This document shows positions 1 through 10,970 of a DNA stretch of 64,000 nucleotides, one piece after another; within the stretch, counting starts at the first letter, position 1, and every line of letters starts with the position of its first letter. The translations under genes were made by a program, and so were the position numbers. The DNA comes from Forficula auricularia (taxonomy: Eukaryota > Arthropoda > Insecta > Dermaptera > Forficulidae): contig JALMQS010000313.1 of NCBI GenBank assembly GCA_024734495.1, positions 1-64,000 on the forward strand, written 5' to 3'. The notes beneath the pieces were generated by a model. The model was not told the origin of the DNA. It saw nothing but the letters and a program-made list of their open reading frames with translations, and ran no database searches.

Positions 1-131
1 TAAATAGGAAACCCTACATCAAGAGGAAAAAGAAGAATTAAAGATTTCTTCTTTTAAGTCTCCTGCAGATAGTATTTAACGACATTTCTGCGATTATCAA
101 ATATCCAACATATTTAAACTAAAATAAAGTA

Positions 132-675
132 AAATAAGCTGACGTTCTGATGTGGCCATCCACTTGACTTCATTTCATACAACCTGGCCCCAAATTATTT
201 ATAATCAGGTAGGGGGGGGGTTAGTTTTTGCATTTTAATACTTCTGGGTTCACACTGATTATGTATACAAAATTTGCTGATTTGCAATGGGCAAGATTTT
301 CATTTGACCCCTCCCCCATTTTGGGCGGTTAATTTTTGCATTTTTAGACTTCTGGGGTCCACTGATTATGTATCCAAAATTTGCTGAGTTTGCTCAAATG
401 GCCTGAATTTTTAATTTTTTAACCCCCCCCCCCCCCCATTAATCTTGGGTCGATATGCACCAAAATCTAATCAGCTCTTAATATCAATAGACCAGTGCCA
501 TGTGTGAAATTTGGTTTCGATATTCTAATTAGTTTTGAGCTTAAATGTGGCAAAAAAATTGGTAACGCACAGCCTAACTAACTAACAGACAAACTAACAC
601 ACACATTTTGACATAACAATTATTATCTCGAAAAATATAATTTTTCTGATGTTCACTTATTAGAGTTTTGTCAAA
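132..675 (+). mobile_element. Family A element (HINE/Helentron-like), copy A1, 3' truncated
   Basis: It opens with AAAATAAGCTGACG, then the subterminal CTTGACTTCATTTCATAC block, two G/C-run-flanked copies of the ~110-bp internal unit (TTTTGCATTTTTAGACTTCTG, TATGTATACAAAATTTG), and a tail ending in GTTCACTTATTAGAG. The terminal hairpin seen in other copies is missing where family C sequence begins. The class is inferred; the repeat itself is plain from more than ten copies in the window. Confidence 0.75.
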
Positions 676-1123
676 TATTAAGTGAAAATAGTATCTGAAC
701 TTATATATTTCTAACTTGAAATAATGAAGTTAAATAAATTTATAATTTTCTCATTAATATATCAAAGAATAATTAACACATTAACGAGAATTCGTTTTGA
801 TCGCGCTTTTTTTTAAACAAGATATACATCGCGAGACTACTGCTGGTTGAGGCTATTGGAGTCTGCTGAGTGTTAAGTCTGGACCAAGAGAGAATGAAAA
901 AAGATCCATTTGCCTATAATCCAGCATCATTATCGCGTTTAGCCCGCATGACACTTTTTATATCAAACACTGATATGGATCACCAAATGGATTTGTAATC
1001 TGAGATGTTATATATTCAATCTCCCAGTCCAGCGCGCTAGATCTGTTAACACGTATGTTAGGTGCTTGCCATTAATTAATGAGACTCAGCAGACTCCAAT
1101 AGCTTCAACCAGCAGTAGTCTCG

Positions 1124-1203
<80 letters not shown>

Positions 1204-1290
1204 TGTTTAAAAAGCGCGATCAAACCAATTCTCGTTAATGTGTTAATTATTCTTTGATATATTAATGAGAAAATTATAAATATATTCAAA
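676..1290. repeat. Family C fold-back repeat, copy C1
   Basis: The two halves are inverted copies of each other. The left arm (about 720-880, with ATCGCGAGACTACTGCTGG and GGAGTCTGCTGAG) reappears reversed at about 1080-1285. A TA microsatellite sits inside the right arm. Other copies lie at about 17450-17935, 24746-25145, 59141-59295 and 61440-62095. No coding potential is seen. Confidence 0.7.
1126..1201. repeat. (AT)n microsatellite, about 38 units
   Basis: An uninterrupted AT dinucleotide run of about 76 bases. Family C copies at 17910-17920 and 62000 have only a few AT units at the same place, so the run expanded in this copy. Confidence 0.95.
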
Positions 1291-1295
1291 ATAGT

Positions 1296-2310
1296 TTTGT
1301 TTCCTTAATAGGAAACAGCTTCCTTTGATTTTCAATTTACCGATTGCTTTTATCTCGATTATAACTAGATTTAAAGCAAAAAACAAACTACAAATTATTT
1401 TAAAGGATAATAGACACAGATAATAACATATGGTCTTAGTTATTTAGTTATAAATTCCGTTATAATTGGACTAAGAACAAGCAGTAAACTGAAAATCAAA
1501 GTGGAAGCTTTTTTCAAATAAGACAAAAAATTGTTTTTACTTTACCATACAGGGTATGGTCAAGTATTGTAATCGTGCATGAAAAAAGTGTTTTTTTCAT
1601 TCTTTTTTTCGAAATATCTCAAAAACGGCCGAAACTATTTTGATTGAAAAATTGAGAGAAACCATGGCATTTCGGTCTACAAAAAAGCTCAAATAAGTGA
1701 ACATCGAAAAAATTATATTTTTCGAGATAATAATTGTTTTGTCAAAATGTCTGTTAGTTCGTTACGTCTTAAATTATTTGTGGACGAGCTAGCTCAAAAA
1801 CTAGTGTGAATATCGAAACCAAATTTCACACGTAGTTTTGGTCCATTGAGATTAAGAGTTGATTAGATTTTGGTGTATATCGACCCAAAATTAAGGGGGT
1901 GGAGAGGGGGGGGTTAAAAAATTAAAATCTAGGCCATTTGAGTAAACTCAACCAAATTTTGTATACATAATCAAGTGTGACCCCCAGAAGTCTAAAAATG
2001 CAATAACTAACTCCCCCTACATATTTATAAATAATTTTAGGGGGCCAGGTTGTATGGTAAAGTCAAGTGGATGGTCACATCAGAACACGTCAGCTTATTT
2101 TAATTTAAACTTGCTGTCTCATCGCTATCTATGACGTCTCAAGAATAGACCGAAATTCCTTTTGGTGTTTGGATCAAAACATATAAATATCCTAACCAGT
2201 TGTAAAAAATTCAAAAATATCATCAGAATCAACGTATAAAACTGTTCTAGGATCCATTGTAAGGTTAGATTTTTGTTGAGCACTGTAATAATTAATTTAA
2301 AATATGTTTC
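1296..2310. repeat. Old copy of the GTCGAC-ended fold-back, split by A2
   Basis: The parts at 1300-1520 (TAATAGGAAACAGCTTCC ... GAAAATCAAAGTGGAAGC) and 2130-2300 match the intact fold-back at 4965-5614. Copy A2 of family A lies between them, so A2 inserted into this older element. Confidence 0.55.
1537..2102 (-). mobile_element. Family A element, copy A2, near full length
   Basis: In reverse orientation it runs from AAAATAAGCTGACG (2102 end) to the terminal hairpin CCATACCCTGTATGG followed by TAAAGTAAAA (1537 end). It holds one internal ~110-bp unit and a short GTCT-type stretch. Confidence 0.8.
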
Positions 2311-2820
2311 CTATTCTATATAGATAGTAATGGTTTAAATTCAAATCATTGAGAAAATCGACATTTTTTCAAAGATTTGCATAGAAATCACATTAATATA
2401 AAAGTATTTATTTTTGTCGGTATAAATATTTAACAATAATAAATTTTATTATATGTATAATGGGAAAATAGCATGTTAAACATGTAAGAAAAGTGAGTTT
2501 CAAGCTCGTGAAAAATTAATGCACTCTTAATGCAAGTACATTCAACTTTTTCCACTGTAGAAAACGATCACAATTCTTTTCTTGTTGAACAATCTATTTT
2601 TTGCCAATACCTACTTGGTAAATAAGTTAATCTTTGGAAATTCAATGATAAAGCGAGAATAATGATGGGTTTAATAATCTTTTTTTTCAATCACTTAGTA
2701 GAAATAATTGAAAAGTTTTTGTTTTGCCGAGAGTAGCAGAGTTGTTGATTCACAAAGAGAAACAAAGGGGTTGTCCCCTGCTTGATGCAAATAAACACAC
2801 ACAAACATGTATATCTGTAT
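2311..2820. other. No recognised feature
   Basis: AT-rich sequence without an ORF of note, a tRNA-like box or a recognised repeat. The end near 2690-2800 contains AGAGTAGCAGAGTTG, resembling sequence near 47890, so part may belong to the Penelope-like element that follows. Confidence 0.4.
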
Positions 2821-2843
2821 ATATACATTATTTATTTGTTTGA

Positions 2844-2878
2844 GACTATAGTTTCGAAGGCTTGGCCCTCATCATCAG
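2844..2878 (-). ncRNA. Hammerhead ribozyme-like motif (PLE arm)
   Basis: The minus strand reads CTGATGA, one T, a GAGG...CTTC-type stem II, then GAAAC TATA GTC. This is a complete minimal core: A15.1-U16.1 and C15.2-G16.2 close a TATA loop, and cleavage would follow GUC. Stem I is short (about 2 bp). It is the left arm of an inverted pair with 4247-4281 that encloses a Penelope-like remnant. Confidence 0.65.
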
Positions 2879-2989
2879 TCTTTTTAATTGCTCCTTCTTC
2901 TTCATCTTCTCTATAGGCTTTCGCCTGTTCTTCCAACAAGAAAAAAAGAATAAAAAGCACGTTAGTTTCCTTGCTGTGACATCTTTCTA

Positions 2990-3420
2990 TCTTTTTTCGG
3001 CCGCCCTCTGCTCCGAGTGCCACGTAGGCGATTTTCCTTCACGATTTTTGCAAGGCGGTCATCCGTCATTCGTTCCACATGTGTTCCCCATCCTCTCTTT
3101 TCCCACATCGATCCATTCCACTATATCCTGGATTTCGCTTAGTTCTCTTAGATCTTTGCTGCGGATTCTATCCCTTAATGTTTTCCCGTGTATAGCCCTT
3201 ATTATTCTCATCTCTGTTGTTCGGAGTAGTTGTTGGGTGGTAATTGTTGATGCTCTGGTTTCTGCTTCATATGTTAATACGGACGTCGCAGGTCTTATAA
3301 ATTCGTACTTTGCTTTTTGCTGACATATATTTGGTTTTCCAGACCAAACCATATAGACATCCAGCTATCCTAGCTCCTTTTGTTACTTGGGTTTTAACCT
3401 CTTGGCTGAGATCACTGTGC
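2990..3420 (-). pseudogene. Non-LTR retrotransposon RT C-terminal fragment (RTE-like)
   Basis: The minus-strand translation contains the run PATSVLTYEAETRAST...TTEMRIIRAIHGKTLRDRIRS..L.ELSEIQDIVEWI. This resembles the region after the RT domain in insect RTE-type LINEs, where a TYAAETR motif precedes RTTEMRxxRxIxGKTLRDRxR. It is 5' truncated and has no catalytic YADD box. The same family recurs at 18200-18482. It lies between the two ribozyme arms, nested in Penelope-like sequence. Confidence 0.65.
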
Positions 3421-3639
3421 GCCGAAATCTCTCTTTTTAATTATAAATATTATTTTTCATTAGCATCGGGTGGATATTGAAAAAAAAATTTGAAAATTTT
3501 TTTACTTCCTTCTAAGCTGAATAGCCAGCTAGAATTAAAAACATTTTCTGGGTACACATCCATATATTAATCTTAAGCTAACAAAGAACCCCGAACAATG
3601 GAGGGGGGTTTAGTTGGGCTTTTTCCACTTACTTTTATC

Positions 3640-4263
3640 TAAAATTGTCTGTTATGACAACTGTACATTTGAAGCAGGTGGCTATTTGTCAATTCGAATC
3701 TGTTATTTAAACAGAGGTCAGAATTTTTGTTATATGATTTAAGAATTTCTAAAGATTCAATAGCGCTAATCAATCTAGGATTTCTCTCTGCCTTAATTAA
3801 TCTAATTCCTGTACCTTCTGGGAACGAGTGATTGTTTGAATTCAGATGTAGAGCTAGTGAATTCTCCTTTTTTTTGATTTCTAAAATCCCTCAAATGTTC
3901 TTTCAATCGAATTTTTAAATTACGTTCTGTTTTTCCTACATAAATCGCATCACAGTCCTTGCATTTCAAATTATATACTCCACTCCTTTTCTATATTGGG
4001 CAATTTGTCTTTTTTTATTTGAACTTAATTCTTTCTCTAAAGTAATTGGTGTTTTGAAAATAGTGTTTTTCGGAAATTTGTCTATAATATGGGAAAACTA
4101 TCTTAGGATTTTCTTTTCCATTCTTTTGTGAATATATTGATTCCAGGGTTGATTTTTTAATTTTTTTAAATAACAGTTGGTCTATTTTTTTTTCAATATC
4201 CACGCGATGCTGATCTAATGAAAAATAATATTTATAATTAAAAAGACTGATGATGAGGGCCAA
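3640..4263 (-). pseudogene. Penelope-like retroelement remnant with GIY-YIG endonuclease
   Basis: On the minus strand the run IDQLLFKKIKKSTLESIYSQ...KENPKIVFPYYRQISEK (about 4015-4200) is followed by SGVYNLKCKDCDAIYVGKTE...LKIRLKEHLRDF (about 3890-3995). The latter is the GIY-YIG nuclease signature of Penelope-like elements (GVY, YVG, then R..EH). Further on, LALHLNSNNHSFPEG can be read with frameshifts. Reverse transcriptase upstream is lost. Inverted hammerhead arms at 2844-2878 and 4247-4281 flank it, as expected for PLE terminal repeats in inverted arrangement. Several frame breaks make it inactive. Confidence 0.75.
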
Positions 4264-4281
4264 GACTTCGAAACTATAGTC
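4247..4281 (+). ncRNA. Hammerhead ribozyme-like motif (PLE arm)
   Basis: CTGATGA, one T, GAGG-loop-CTTC (one G-U pair), GAAAC TATA GTC. This is the inverted partner of 2844-2878, differing by about one base in stem II. Confidence 0.65.
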
Positions 4282-4304
4282 TCAAACAAATAAATAATAT
4301 ATAT

Positions 4305-4586
4305 ATGTAGCGGCTCGCTGTTGCTTTGGCTACGAGCTTTTAGACACGGCCGCTAGATGACTCAGTCAGATCGTTGCGACACTTTTGCATGACTGATAAT
4401 ATTTCAGTCATGTTATAAGTGAAGCAATTCGATCTCGACTGATGATCGAAGGAGGAGCCATCCAACAACTAGGAGCTCCTCACCCGCCAACTAGGCGGGT
4501 GACGCCCAGCCAGTCAAATCATTGTTAGGTCCCCGCCATCTAGGTGGGGAGCGCGGACACGCACCACTCAACCAACCCCCTAACAA
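4305..4586 (+). repeat. Repeat K, copy 1 (hairpin-rich, GC-rich)
   Basis: Begins GTAGCGGCTCGCTGTTGC and contains local hairpins CCCGCCAACTAGGCGGG, CCCCGCCATCTAGGTGGGG and CATGACTGATAATATTTCAGTCATG-type pairs. Two further copies lie inverted at 7400-7665 and 7795-8052. No ORF is present and the class is unknown. Confidence 0.7.
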
Positions 4587-4964
4587 TCATATATATATAG
4601 ATATATCGTTTATTTGCATCAAGCAGAGGATAATCTCTTTGTTTCTCTTTATGACTAGTAGAAATGTTTATAAACAATGGTTGTTTATAAACAAACTCTT
4701 AACAATCAACAATATATTAATGAGTTGCTTAGGCAACTCTGATAATTGTATACAATGCATTATTCTATTCGGTTCCATATACTTTTAACCATAATTTTAT
4801 TCTTGGGATTTAATCAGGGATGAAGTGCTAAAAAAAGAACTGCCGGAACGCTGAATTTGTGACCTATAGAAATGAAGAAACTTGTATTTATTATTTTTTT
4901 CAAGGAACATGTGCGCAGAATGTAAACAATTATTCTTCCAGGTTCAAAAAAAAAAATAATAATA
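4587..4964. other. No recognised feature
   Basis: AT-rich stretch. A short GTTTCTCTTTATGACTAGTAG segment resembles sequence near 47880. No gene or clear repeat boundary is seen. Confidence 0.4.
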
Positions 4965-5614
4965 ACACAGGTCGACAAAAAAAAAATTTCCTTGTCCTAA
5001 GATTCATTTCATGATTTTTCTATTCATTGTGCATCAAAATAAAGGAAAAATACCTATATTCCATATAAAGTTTGCTTTTGTAGAGGTTATAATAATAATA
5101 AACGAGAAAAAGGCCATTTTAATTTATTATCGAGTCCCATTAGATATTAAACAGTAATATTTGAAATCACACTATTTTGTTGACGTAATAGGAAACAGCT
5201 TTCTCTTTGATTTTCAAACTACCACTTGTTTTTAGCTCAATTAGAACTCGCGTTATAACTAAAAACTACGACCATATGTTTTTATCTGTGTTTATTATCC
5301 TTTATAATCACGTAGTTTTAGTTTTTTAGTTATAACTCGAGTTCTAATTGAGCTAAAAACAAGTGGTAATTTGAAAATCAAAGAGGAAGCTATTTTCTAT
5401 TGAGTCAACAAAATATTTTGATTTCAAATATTGCAGTTTAATATCTAATGGGACTCGAAAATAGGTTAAAATGGCCTTTTTCGTATTTTTGACCGGTAAT
5501 ATCTCGAAACTCTGACCTGTTGTAAAAATCGAGAAATTGCATGAAAATCAGCTTATAAAAGTCTACTGGAATCCATTGTTAAGTTTACGGGTACAAATTT
5601 TTGTCGACCTGTGT
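4965..5614. mobile_element. Fold-back MITE with ACACAGGTCGACAAAAA ends
   Basis: Ends ACACAGGTCGACAAAAA and TTTTTGTCGACCTGTGT are inverted repeats, and the arms continue inwards for most of the 650 bp (for example CTCAATTAGAACTCG against CGAGTTCTAATTGAG). An older interrupted copy lies at 1296-2310. It is non-coding, and the target duplication is not clear. Confidence 0.75.
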
Positions 5615-5755
5615 AATCCTCCCAAGATTTAGAAAACTAATTAATCAGATCTCGGTTTGGACAAAAGTGCCCTGACGCCGTCCCGGCCACTACACCCCTG
5701 GATTTAATCAACAAATTCACCTAAATACTTATGCTTATTGAGTGTTTATTTTGCA

Positions 5756-5784
5756 ACGTTTCGCCTTAGTAATGCTTCTTCAGG
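5756..5784 (-). ncRNA. Hammerhead ribozyme-like motif, unpaired
   Basis: The minus strand reads CTGAAGA, one A, a weak 2-bp stem II (GC/GC), then GAAACGTT. The ACGU stem III and a GUU cleavage triplet are possible. No inverted partner was found nearby. Confidence 0.45.
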
Positions 5785-6019
5785 CTCATAGCTTGAATTA
5801 ATTAAGATATTTTTTCAATTTCAATTACCGAATATCTTCAACTGTAATTTGCTAGTATATTTAGTCTTTCTATTTATTTTTATTTGTTATTTCTCATTAT
5901 TTACATTATTTTTGGAAGACAGAATAAGTACAAGTAAAGTAAAATTGAAAGTTTTTGATGAGTGAAATTTGAAAATATCTTTATTAATGCAAGGTATTTA
6001 TTATTCTCTAACTATTTAA

Positions 6020-6742
6020 GGTAGTTGTTGCGCCAAATGCGTTTTCTTAGGATTTTTTTTTGAAATTTATACAGATTATTATTTAAATACTTCTGCATCG
6101 ATTGGTGGCAAAACGAAATTTATGAACAATATAGTTCCGGAGATATTAAATTTCAAAAATCGAGTTTTTCAGGCTCTTTAACATTGCACTATACGGGATA
6201 TCGGAAAATTTACATACATATTTAATTATAATTAAGAAACCCTTCTTACCATTTTTATAAAAAACTAAACCAACATTAAACAACAACCAATACATATTTT
6301 AAGACAATTTTGATTCATAGTTACAACACAGTTTCTGAGATAATAATGAATAAATAATGAAAAATGTATAATGAAAAATTTACACTAAAAACAATTTGGC
6401 AACAGCACATTTATTTACCCAGCGAAAGATATATAAAGAGCGAATGCGCTAGATTTTTTCGAAATCATAATTTTTATAAGGTGTAACGTAGGCGTTGATT
6501 ACATTTGTTAAAAAATAACAAAACGATTTTTATAGAAATTTAAAATGTATTTTATCTGTCATTTTAATATAAAAATATTCAATCTCTTACAATGGTGCCA
6601 GATTTGTCAAACGAGCACGGGATTGGCTAGAATTGGTAGATAAACAGCAAAAAGTTTTGGTCTTATAAATTATGAACCCTTATTGTCTGTTCTATATACT
6701 CTAGCATTAACTTTTTCCTAGTATTGTCGCGAAACAACTACC
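6020..6742 (+). mobile_element. piggyBac-like MITE, copy E1
   Basis: Starts GGTAGTTGTTGCGCC and ends GCGAAACAACTACC, with TTAA on both sides (6016-6019 and 6743-6746). It is 723 bp and non-coding. Copies lie at 38998-39634 (minus, damaged) and 52330-53010. TTAA target choice is typical of piggyBac; the assignment rests on that and the short TIR. Confidence 0.75.
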
Positions 6743-6746
6743 TTAA

Positions 6747-7262
6747 TTCAAGTTTTGAGCTTGAAGAAACATTAAATTAGAAAATAATTATTTGATTAAA
6801 TTTGTTACTTAAATCCCAAGAACATCCTGAATTAAATAAAATGGTGTGCATTTTTGGATTCTTTAATTTTATTTGATAAAAGGTGTAGGTAGGTGTTGGA
6901 AAAAAATGTTGTATGTTTTTAGTTAATATAGTGAGATTTTATCAACTCAGAAAGCTTATAATTATCCCACACTAGTCTTAACGACACGTTGAATGTGAAA
7001 TCGAAATTAGTTATTTATATTAGTGGTGAATACAGTGACTTTTTTATTATGAGCCCAGGTAGCAACAAGAATAATCTATAAATATTCTGATAATATCTTC
7101 TCTGGACATTGGAATATCCTGTGAATGATCTGTCAATCTTCGTAGATATTCTGGGAATTTTCTTAGAACTAAAATATTTATGTAAAGAAATAAGTATCTA
7201 TTTGAGAAAGAAAGATTGAATTTTTTCTCAAAATCAACTTGTGATATGAAATCAATTAATTT
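6747..7262. other. No recognised feature
   Basis: AT-rich. A 74-codon minus-strand ORF (7047-7271) has low-complexity composition and no recognisable domain. Confidence 0.4.
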
Positions 7263-7399
7263 TACGAACATAAATTTAGGTCATTTATCAAAGATTTTAA
7301 TAGATATGTTTATATTGCATGTAGGAGGGTCTTGTCCCCTCGGGAGTCAAACCCAAGCACTAGTACGCTTTCCGGGCAACTAGTCCAATGGTTAGTTGC

Positions 7400-7665
7400 G
7401 TGGTGCGTGTCCGCGCTACCCACCTAGTTGGTGGGGGCCTAACAATGATTTGACTGGCTGAGCGCCACCCGCCTAGTTGGCGGGTGAGGAGCTCCTTGTT
7501 GTTGGATGGCTCCTCCTTCGATGATTAGTCGAGATTGAATTGCCTAACTTAATACATGACTGAAATATTATCAGTCATGCAAAGTGTCGCAACGATCTGA
7601 CTGAGTCATCTAGCGGCCGTGTCTAAAAGCTCGTAGCCAAAGCAACAGCGGGCCGCTACATCACA
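7400..7665 (-). repeat. Repeat K, copy 2
   Basis: Reverse copy of 4305-4586, including CCCGCCTAGTTGGCGGG and the GTAGCGGCCCGCTGTTGC end. Confidence 0.75.
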
Positions 7666-7794
7666 CCCTTGCTTTCCTTTTTTTTGGTGATTGCTTTACC
7701 GACTTAGTTAGCCGGGCAGGGCTCTATCCACCTAGTCGGTGGGTCAAGAGCTGCTTGCTTAGCAATCACGTCGGGGTCACCAGATTGTTAGGGC

Positions 7795-8052
7795 CGTTTG
7801 GTTGCGTGGTGCGTGTCCGCGCTGCCCACCTAGTTGGTGGGGGCATAACAACGATTTGACTGGCTGGGCGCCACCCGCCTAGTTGCTCCTTGTTGTTGGA
7901 TGGCTCCTCCTTCGATGATTAGTCGAGATCGAATTGCCTTACTTAATACATGACTGAAATATTATCATGCAAAGTGTCGCAACGATCTGACTGTGTCATC
8001 TAGCGGCCGTGTCTAAAAGCTCGTAGCCAAAGCAACAGCGGGCCGCTACAAC
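7795..8052 (-). repeat. Repeat K, copy 3
   Basis: Second reverse copy, about 395 bp from copy 2. It lacks part of the CCCGCC hairpin and a few bases of the CATGACTG palindrome. The intervening 130 bp holds a similar hairpin, CCACCTAGTCGGTGG. Confidence 0.75.
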
Positions 8053-8274
8053 TATTCCAATCTGTTTGAATGGAGTGAAAATACTTGGCTTTCGTTATAT
8101 ATTGCATGTTTGGAGGTGATGGTCTCAAGGGTCTGACTAGTTGTCCAGAAAGTGTACTAGTGCTTGGGTTCGACTCCCGAGGGGACAAGACCCTCCTACA
8201 TGCAATATAAACAGATCTATTAAAATCTTTGATAAATGACCTAAATTCATGTTCGTAAAATATTCATGTAGGAC

Positions 8275-9230
8275 ATTAAATTCCCTTTCCCGGAATATTC
8301 CTAGTTGTGCATTCTTGGAATATTCGGAAAAGAATATTCTCAGAAGATTAACCCCCAGTCAAATATTTATTTATTTTTCTTGACCATGGCGGTTTTCTGC
8401 CTATTTATTTATTTATTTTTTATTCATTGACTACGGCAACTTCCTGTCTACTTATTTATTTGAATGTTTTTTAAATTATTTATTTTTAAACAACAATTTT
8501 TTTAAACCCAGTGACATATTCTATTTATTTTTTTGTTTTATTTCATTGATTATTTATTTATTTATTCTTCCCAGTGAATTTATTTATTTATTTTATTGTT
8601 TGGACGACGTGCGGTATTCCCTTTTTTTATTTGTATTATTATTATTATTTTATTCTTGGTCGCAGCATACTAAGGTTTCACACCGTTCTGCTGTGGCCAC
8701 ACCCTGAGCCACTCAACCGGGTCCTGAGAAGGAGGATCGGAGGGCTATAAGGGGAGATGTGGAGGCCCTACAAAAATAATAATCTGTGGATCTCCTGGAG
8801 ATAATTGGAATATATATGTCCTTTAAATAACTTCTTAGAATATTCTGGGGATATTGTGTGTTACTTGGGAGGGAAATATTTATTTTTCAAGTGGTTAAAT
8901 TCCCGAATGGAAAAATCGCACTATATTCACTAGTTATATATACAATAACTATTAATGTTATTTTATTTTCCTTTTTATCAATAGCCTAGATGGGCTTCAT
9001 TCAAGCCAAGTAATTTCAAATGTAGCAATTATGAGAGATGGGCAAAATAGGTACCCGAATCCATTTGAAATAGCAATAATTAATTAAAATCTTTTGGGAA
9101 TGGAAATTGGTTAGTTCATTAGGGTATTAAATAAAAAAAAGGTCAGTCAAAACACGTTTAGTCGAACCAGGGTAAATCGATTTCTTCATTAATTCTAAGT
9201 CTTCACATTTATAGTTATTTATCTTTTACA
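8275..9230. other. TATTTATT-rich low-complexity region
   Basis: 8360-8660 is dominated by TATTTATT units. 8650-8790 is a GC-richer island of unknown origin (TGTGGCCACACCCTGAGCC). No gene is seen. Confidence 0.5.
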
Positions 9231-9233
9231 TGA

Positions 9234-9935
9234 AAAATAAACTGACGTGTTCTGATGTGGCCATCCACTTGACTTTACCATACAACCTGGCCCCTAAAAT
9301 TATTTATAAACAGGTAGGGGGTTAGTTTTTGCATTTTTAGACTTCTGGGGGCCCACTGATTATGTATACAAAATTTGGTTGATTTTGGTAAATGACCAAG
9401 ATTTTCATTTTTTGACCCCCCCCCCCCCCATTTTGGGCGGTTAGTTTTTGCATTTTTAGACTTCTGGGGGTCCACTGATTATGTATCCAAAATTTGGTTG
9501 AGTTTTGCTCAAATGGCCTGAATTTTTAATTTTTAACCCCCCCCCCCCCTTAATCTTGGGTCGATATGCACCAAAATCTAATTAGCTCTTAATATCAATG
9601 GACCAAAACTATGTGTGAAATTTGGTTTCGATATTCCCACTAGTTTTTGTGCTAGCTCGTCCAAAAAAATTTGGTAACGCACAGCCTAACTAACTAACAG
9701 ACAAACTAACACACATTTTGACATAACAATTATTATCTCGAAAAATATAATTTTTTCGATGTTCACTTATTAGAGTTTTTTTGTAGACCGTAATGCCATG
9801 GTTTCACTCAATTTTTTTAATCAAAATACTTCTTAGCCGTTTTTGAGATATTTCGAATAAAAGAAGGAAAAAAAACACTTTTTTCATGCACGATTACAAT
9901 ACTTGACTATACCCTGTATGGTAAAGTAAAAAGTG
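9234..9935 (+). mobile_element. Family A element, copy A3, near full length
   Basis: Runs from AAATAAACTGACGTGTTCTG to the hairpin TATACCCTGTATGG and TAAAGTAAAA. It has two internal ~110-bp units with C-runs. It is a good reference copy for the family. Confidence 0.85.
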
Positions 9936-10013
9936 ACGTTAGCTTTCAACATTGATTAAAGTAAAAAATTAATAGGTTTTTTGGACAATTTTATATTTTA
10001 TTAATTTTTGCAC

Positions 10014-10043
10014 AACGTTTCGTCCGTTTCCGGACTTTATCAA
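10014..10043 (-). ncRNA. Hammerhead ribozyme-like motif with U3-A8 pair
   Basis: The minus strand reads TTGATAA in place of CTGANGA, one A, a strong stem II (GTCCG gaaa CGGAC), then GAAACGTT. Stem I GCAC/GTGC can form. Confidence 0.55.
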
Positions 10044-10208
10044 GTGCTCAATCAGTTAACACATTAAACGTCTATAAAATAGTGAGACCATCGAGAAAAC
10101 AATCAGTGTACTATAATATTAGCCAACACATATATTCAACGAGCAATCAATTGAAAACTTAGATCATATAGAAATTATATGGCTCGTATGTGTTAACTGA
10201 TTGAGCAC

Positions 10209-10238
10209 TTGATAAAGTCCGGAAACGGACGAAACGTT
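10209..10238 (+). ncRNA. Hammerhead ribozyme-like motif with U3-A8 pair
   Basis: Inverted partner of 10014-10043 with an identical core. The C3-G8 pair of the standard ribozyme is replaced by U-A, a paired change. Confidence 0.55.
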
Positions 10239-10305
10239 GTGCAAAAATTAATAAAATACGTTAATAAAATATAAAATTGTCCAAAAAACCTATTAATTTT
10301 TTATT

Positions 10306-10970
10306 TAAATAAAAAATGGACATGAAACAACTGAATTGATTAAAGTCATAGAATTTTTCCGTTAACATTTGAGTAAAGCGGTCCATTTAGTGAACTAATA
10401 AGCGATAACTGTTGTGATTGTTAAATGATCCCATTAATGGAAATATCTTTTAGTGATTATAGAAACAGTTGAAATCAATGAAAGAAATCAGGCCAGGTTT
10501 TAGATTTGAATTGGACGGGGGGGGGGGGGGGGGGGTACATTTTTTAAAAGGCATAAGTAGAGCAACAGCTACAAGTTTAAGGCTTCAGGAGGAGGCTATA
10601 GACATTATAGTCTCACATCTGAAGAATTAATTACAAGAAGAAGAAAGGCAGGATTTAGGAAAGGTTATGTGGAAAAAGCATTTCAATATGAAATAGATAT
10701 TTTGCGCATTTTCATTTTAAATAATAAACATCTTTGGCATTCAATGATAAATAAACGGATCTAAGTCTATAGAATGTTATATTCTATATTTTTTAAGTTA
10801 TATGGCAAATCATTATTGTGTTGTTGATTACTCTGCCTTCAAGGCCAAAGTGGGCTGATGTCAAGTTCAAACCAGTGAAATTCTGAAAAATATATCATTT
10901 ATTTGATTATTAATTTTTACCGAAAAGAATATCAAAATAATTAATCTTAATGTATCTTAAGAAATTATAT
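10306..10970. other. No recognised feature; poly(G) run
   Basis: AT-rich, with a G run at about 10517-10535. No ORF or repeat boundary is recognised. Confidence 0.4.

Larger units (their letters stand above)
7266..8265. repeat. Inverted tRNA-like pair enclosing two K repeats
   Basis: Arms of about 120 bp (7266-7385 and 8140-8265) are inverted copies. They carry GGGTTCGACTCCC, a pol III B-box-like motif, and GGAGG...CCTCC ends resembling an acceptor stem. The middle holds K copies 2 and 3 as partial direct duplicates. A similar inverted tRNA-like pair lies at 20940-21425. Confidence 0.6.
9965..10305. repeat. Palindrome with two hammerhead-like arms
   Basis: Arms of about 100 bp (9965-10064 and 10191-10305) share AATAGGTTTTTTGGACAATT and GTCCGTTTCCGGAC in inverted orientation, with a spacer of about 125 bp. 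Each arm carries a ribozyme-like motif. Confidence 0.75.

Noticed and set aside
1066..1289. Frames reading (YI)n on both strands
   Set aside because: AT microsatellite translation, not a protein.
2862..3323. 153-codon plus-strand frame
   Set aside because: Antisense of the RTE-like LINE fragment, which is the recognisable coding strand.
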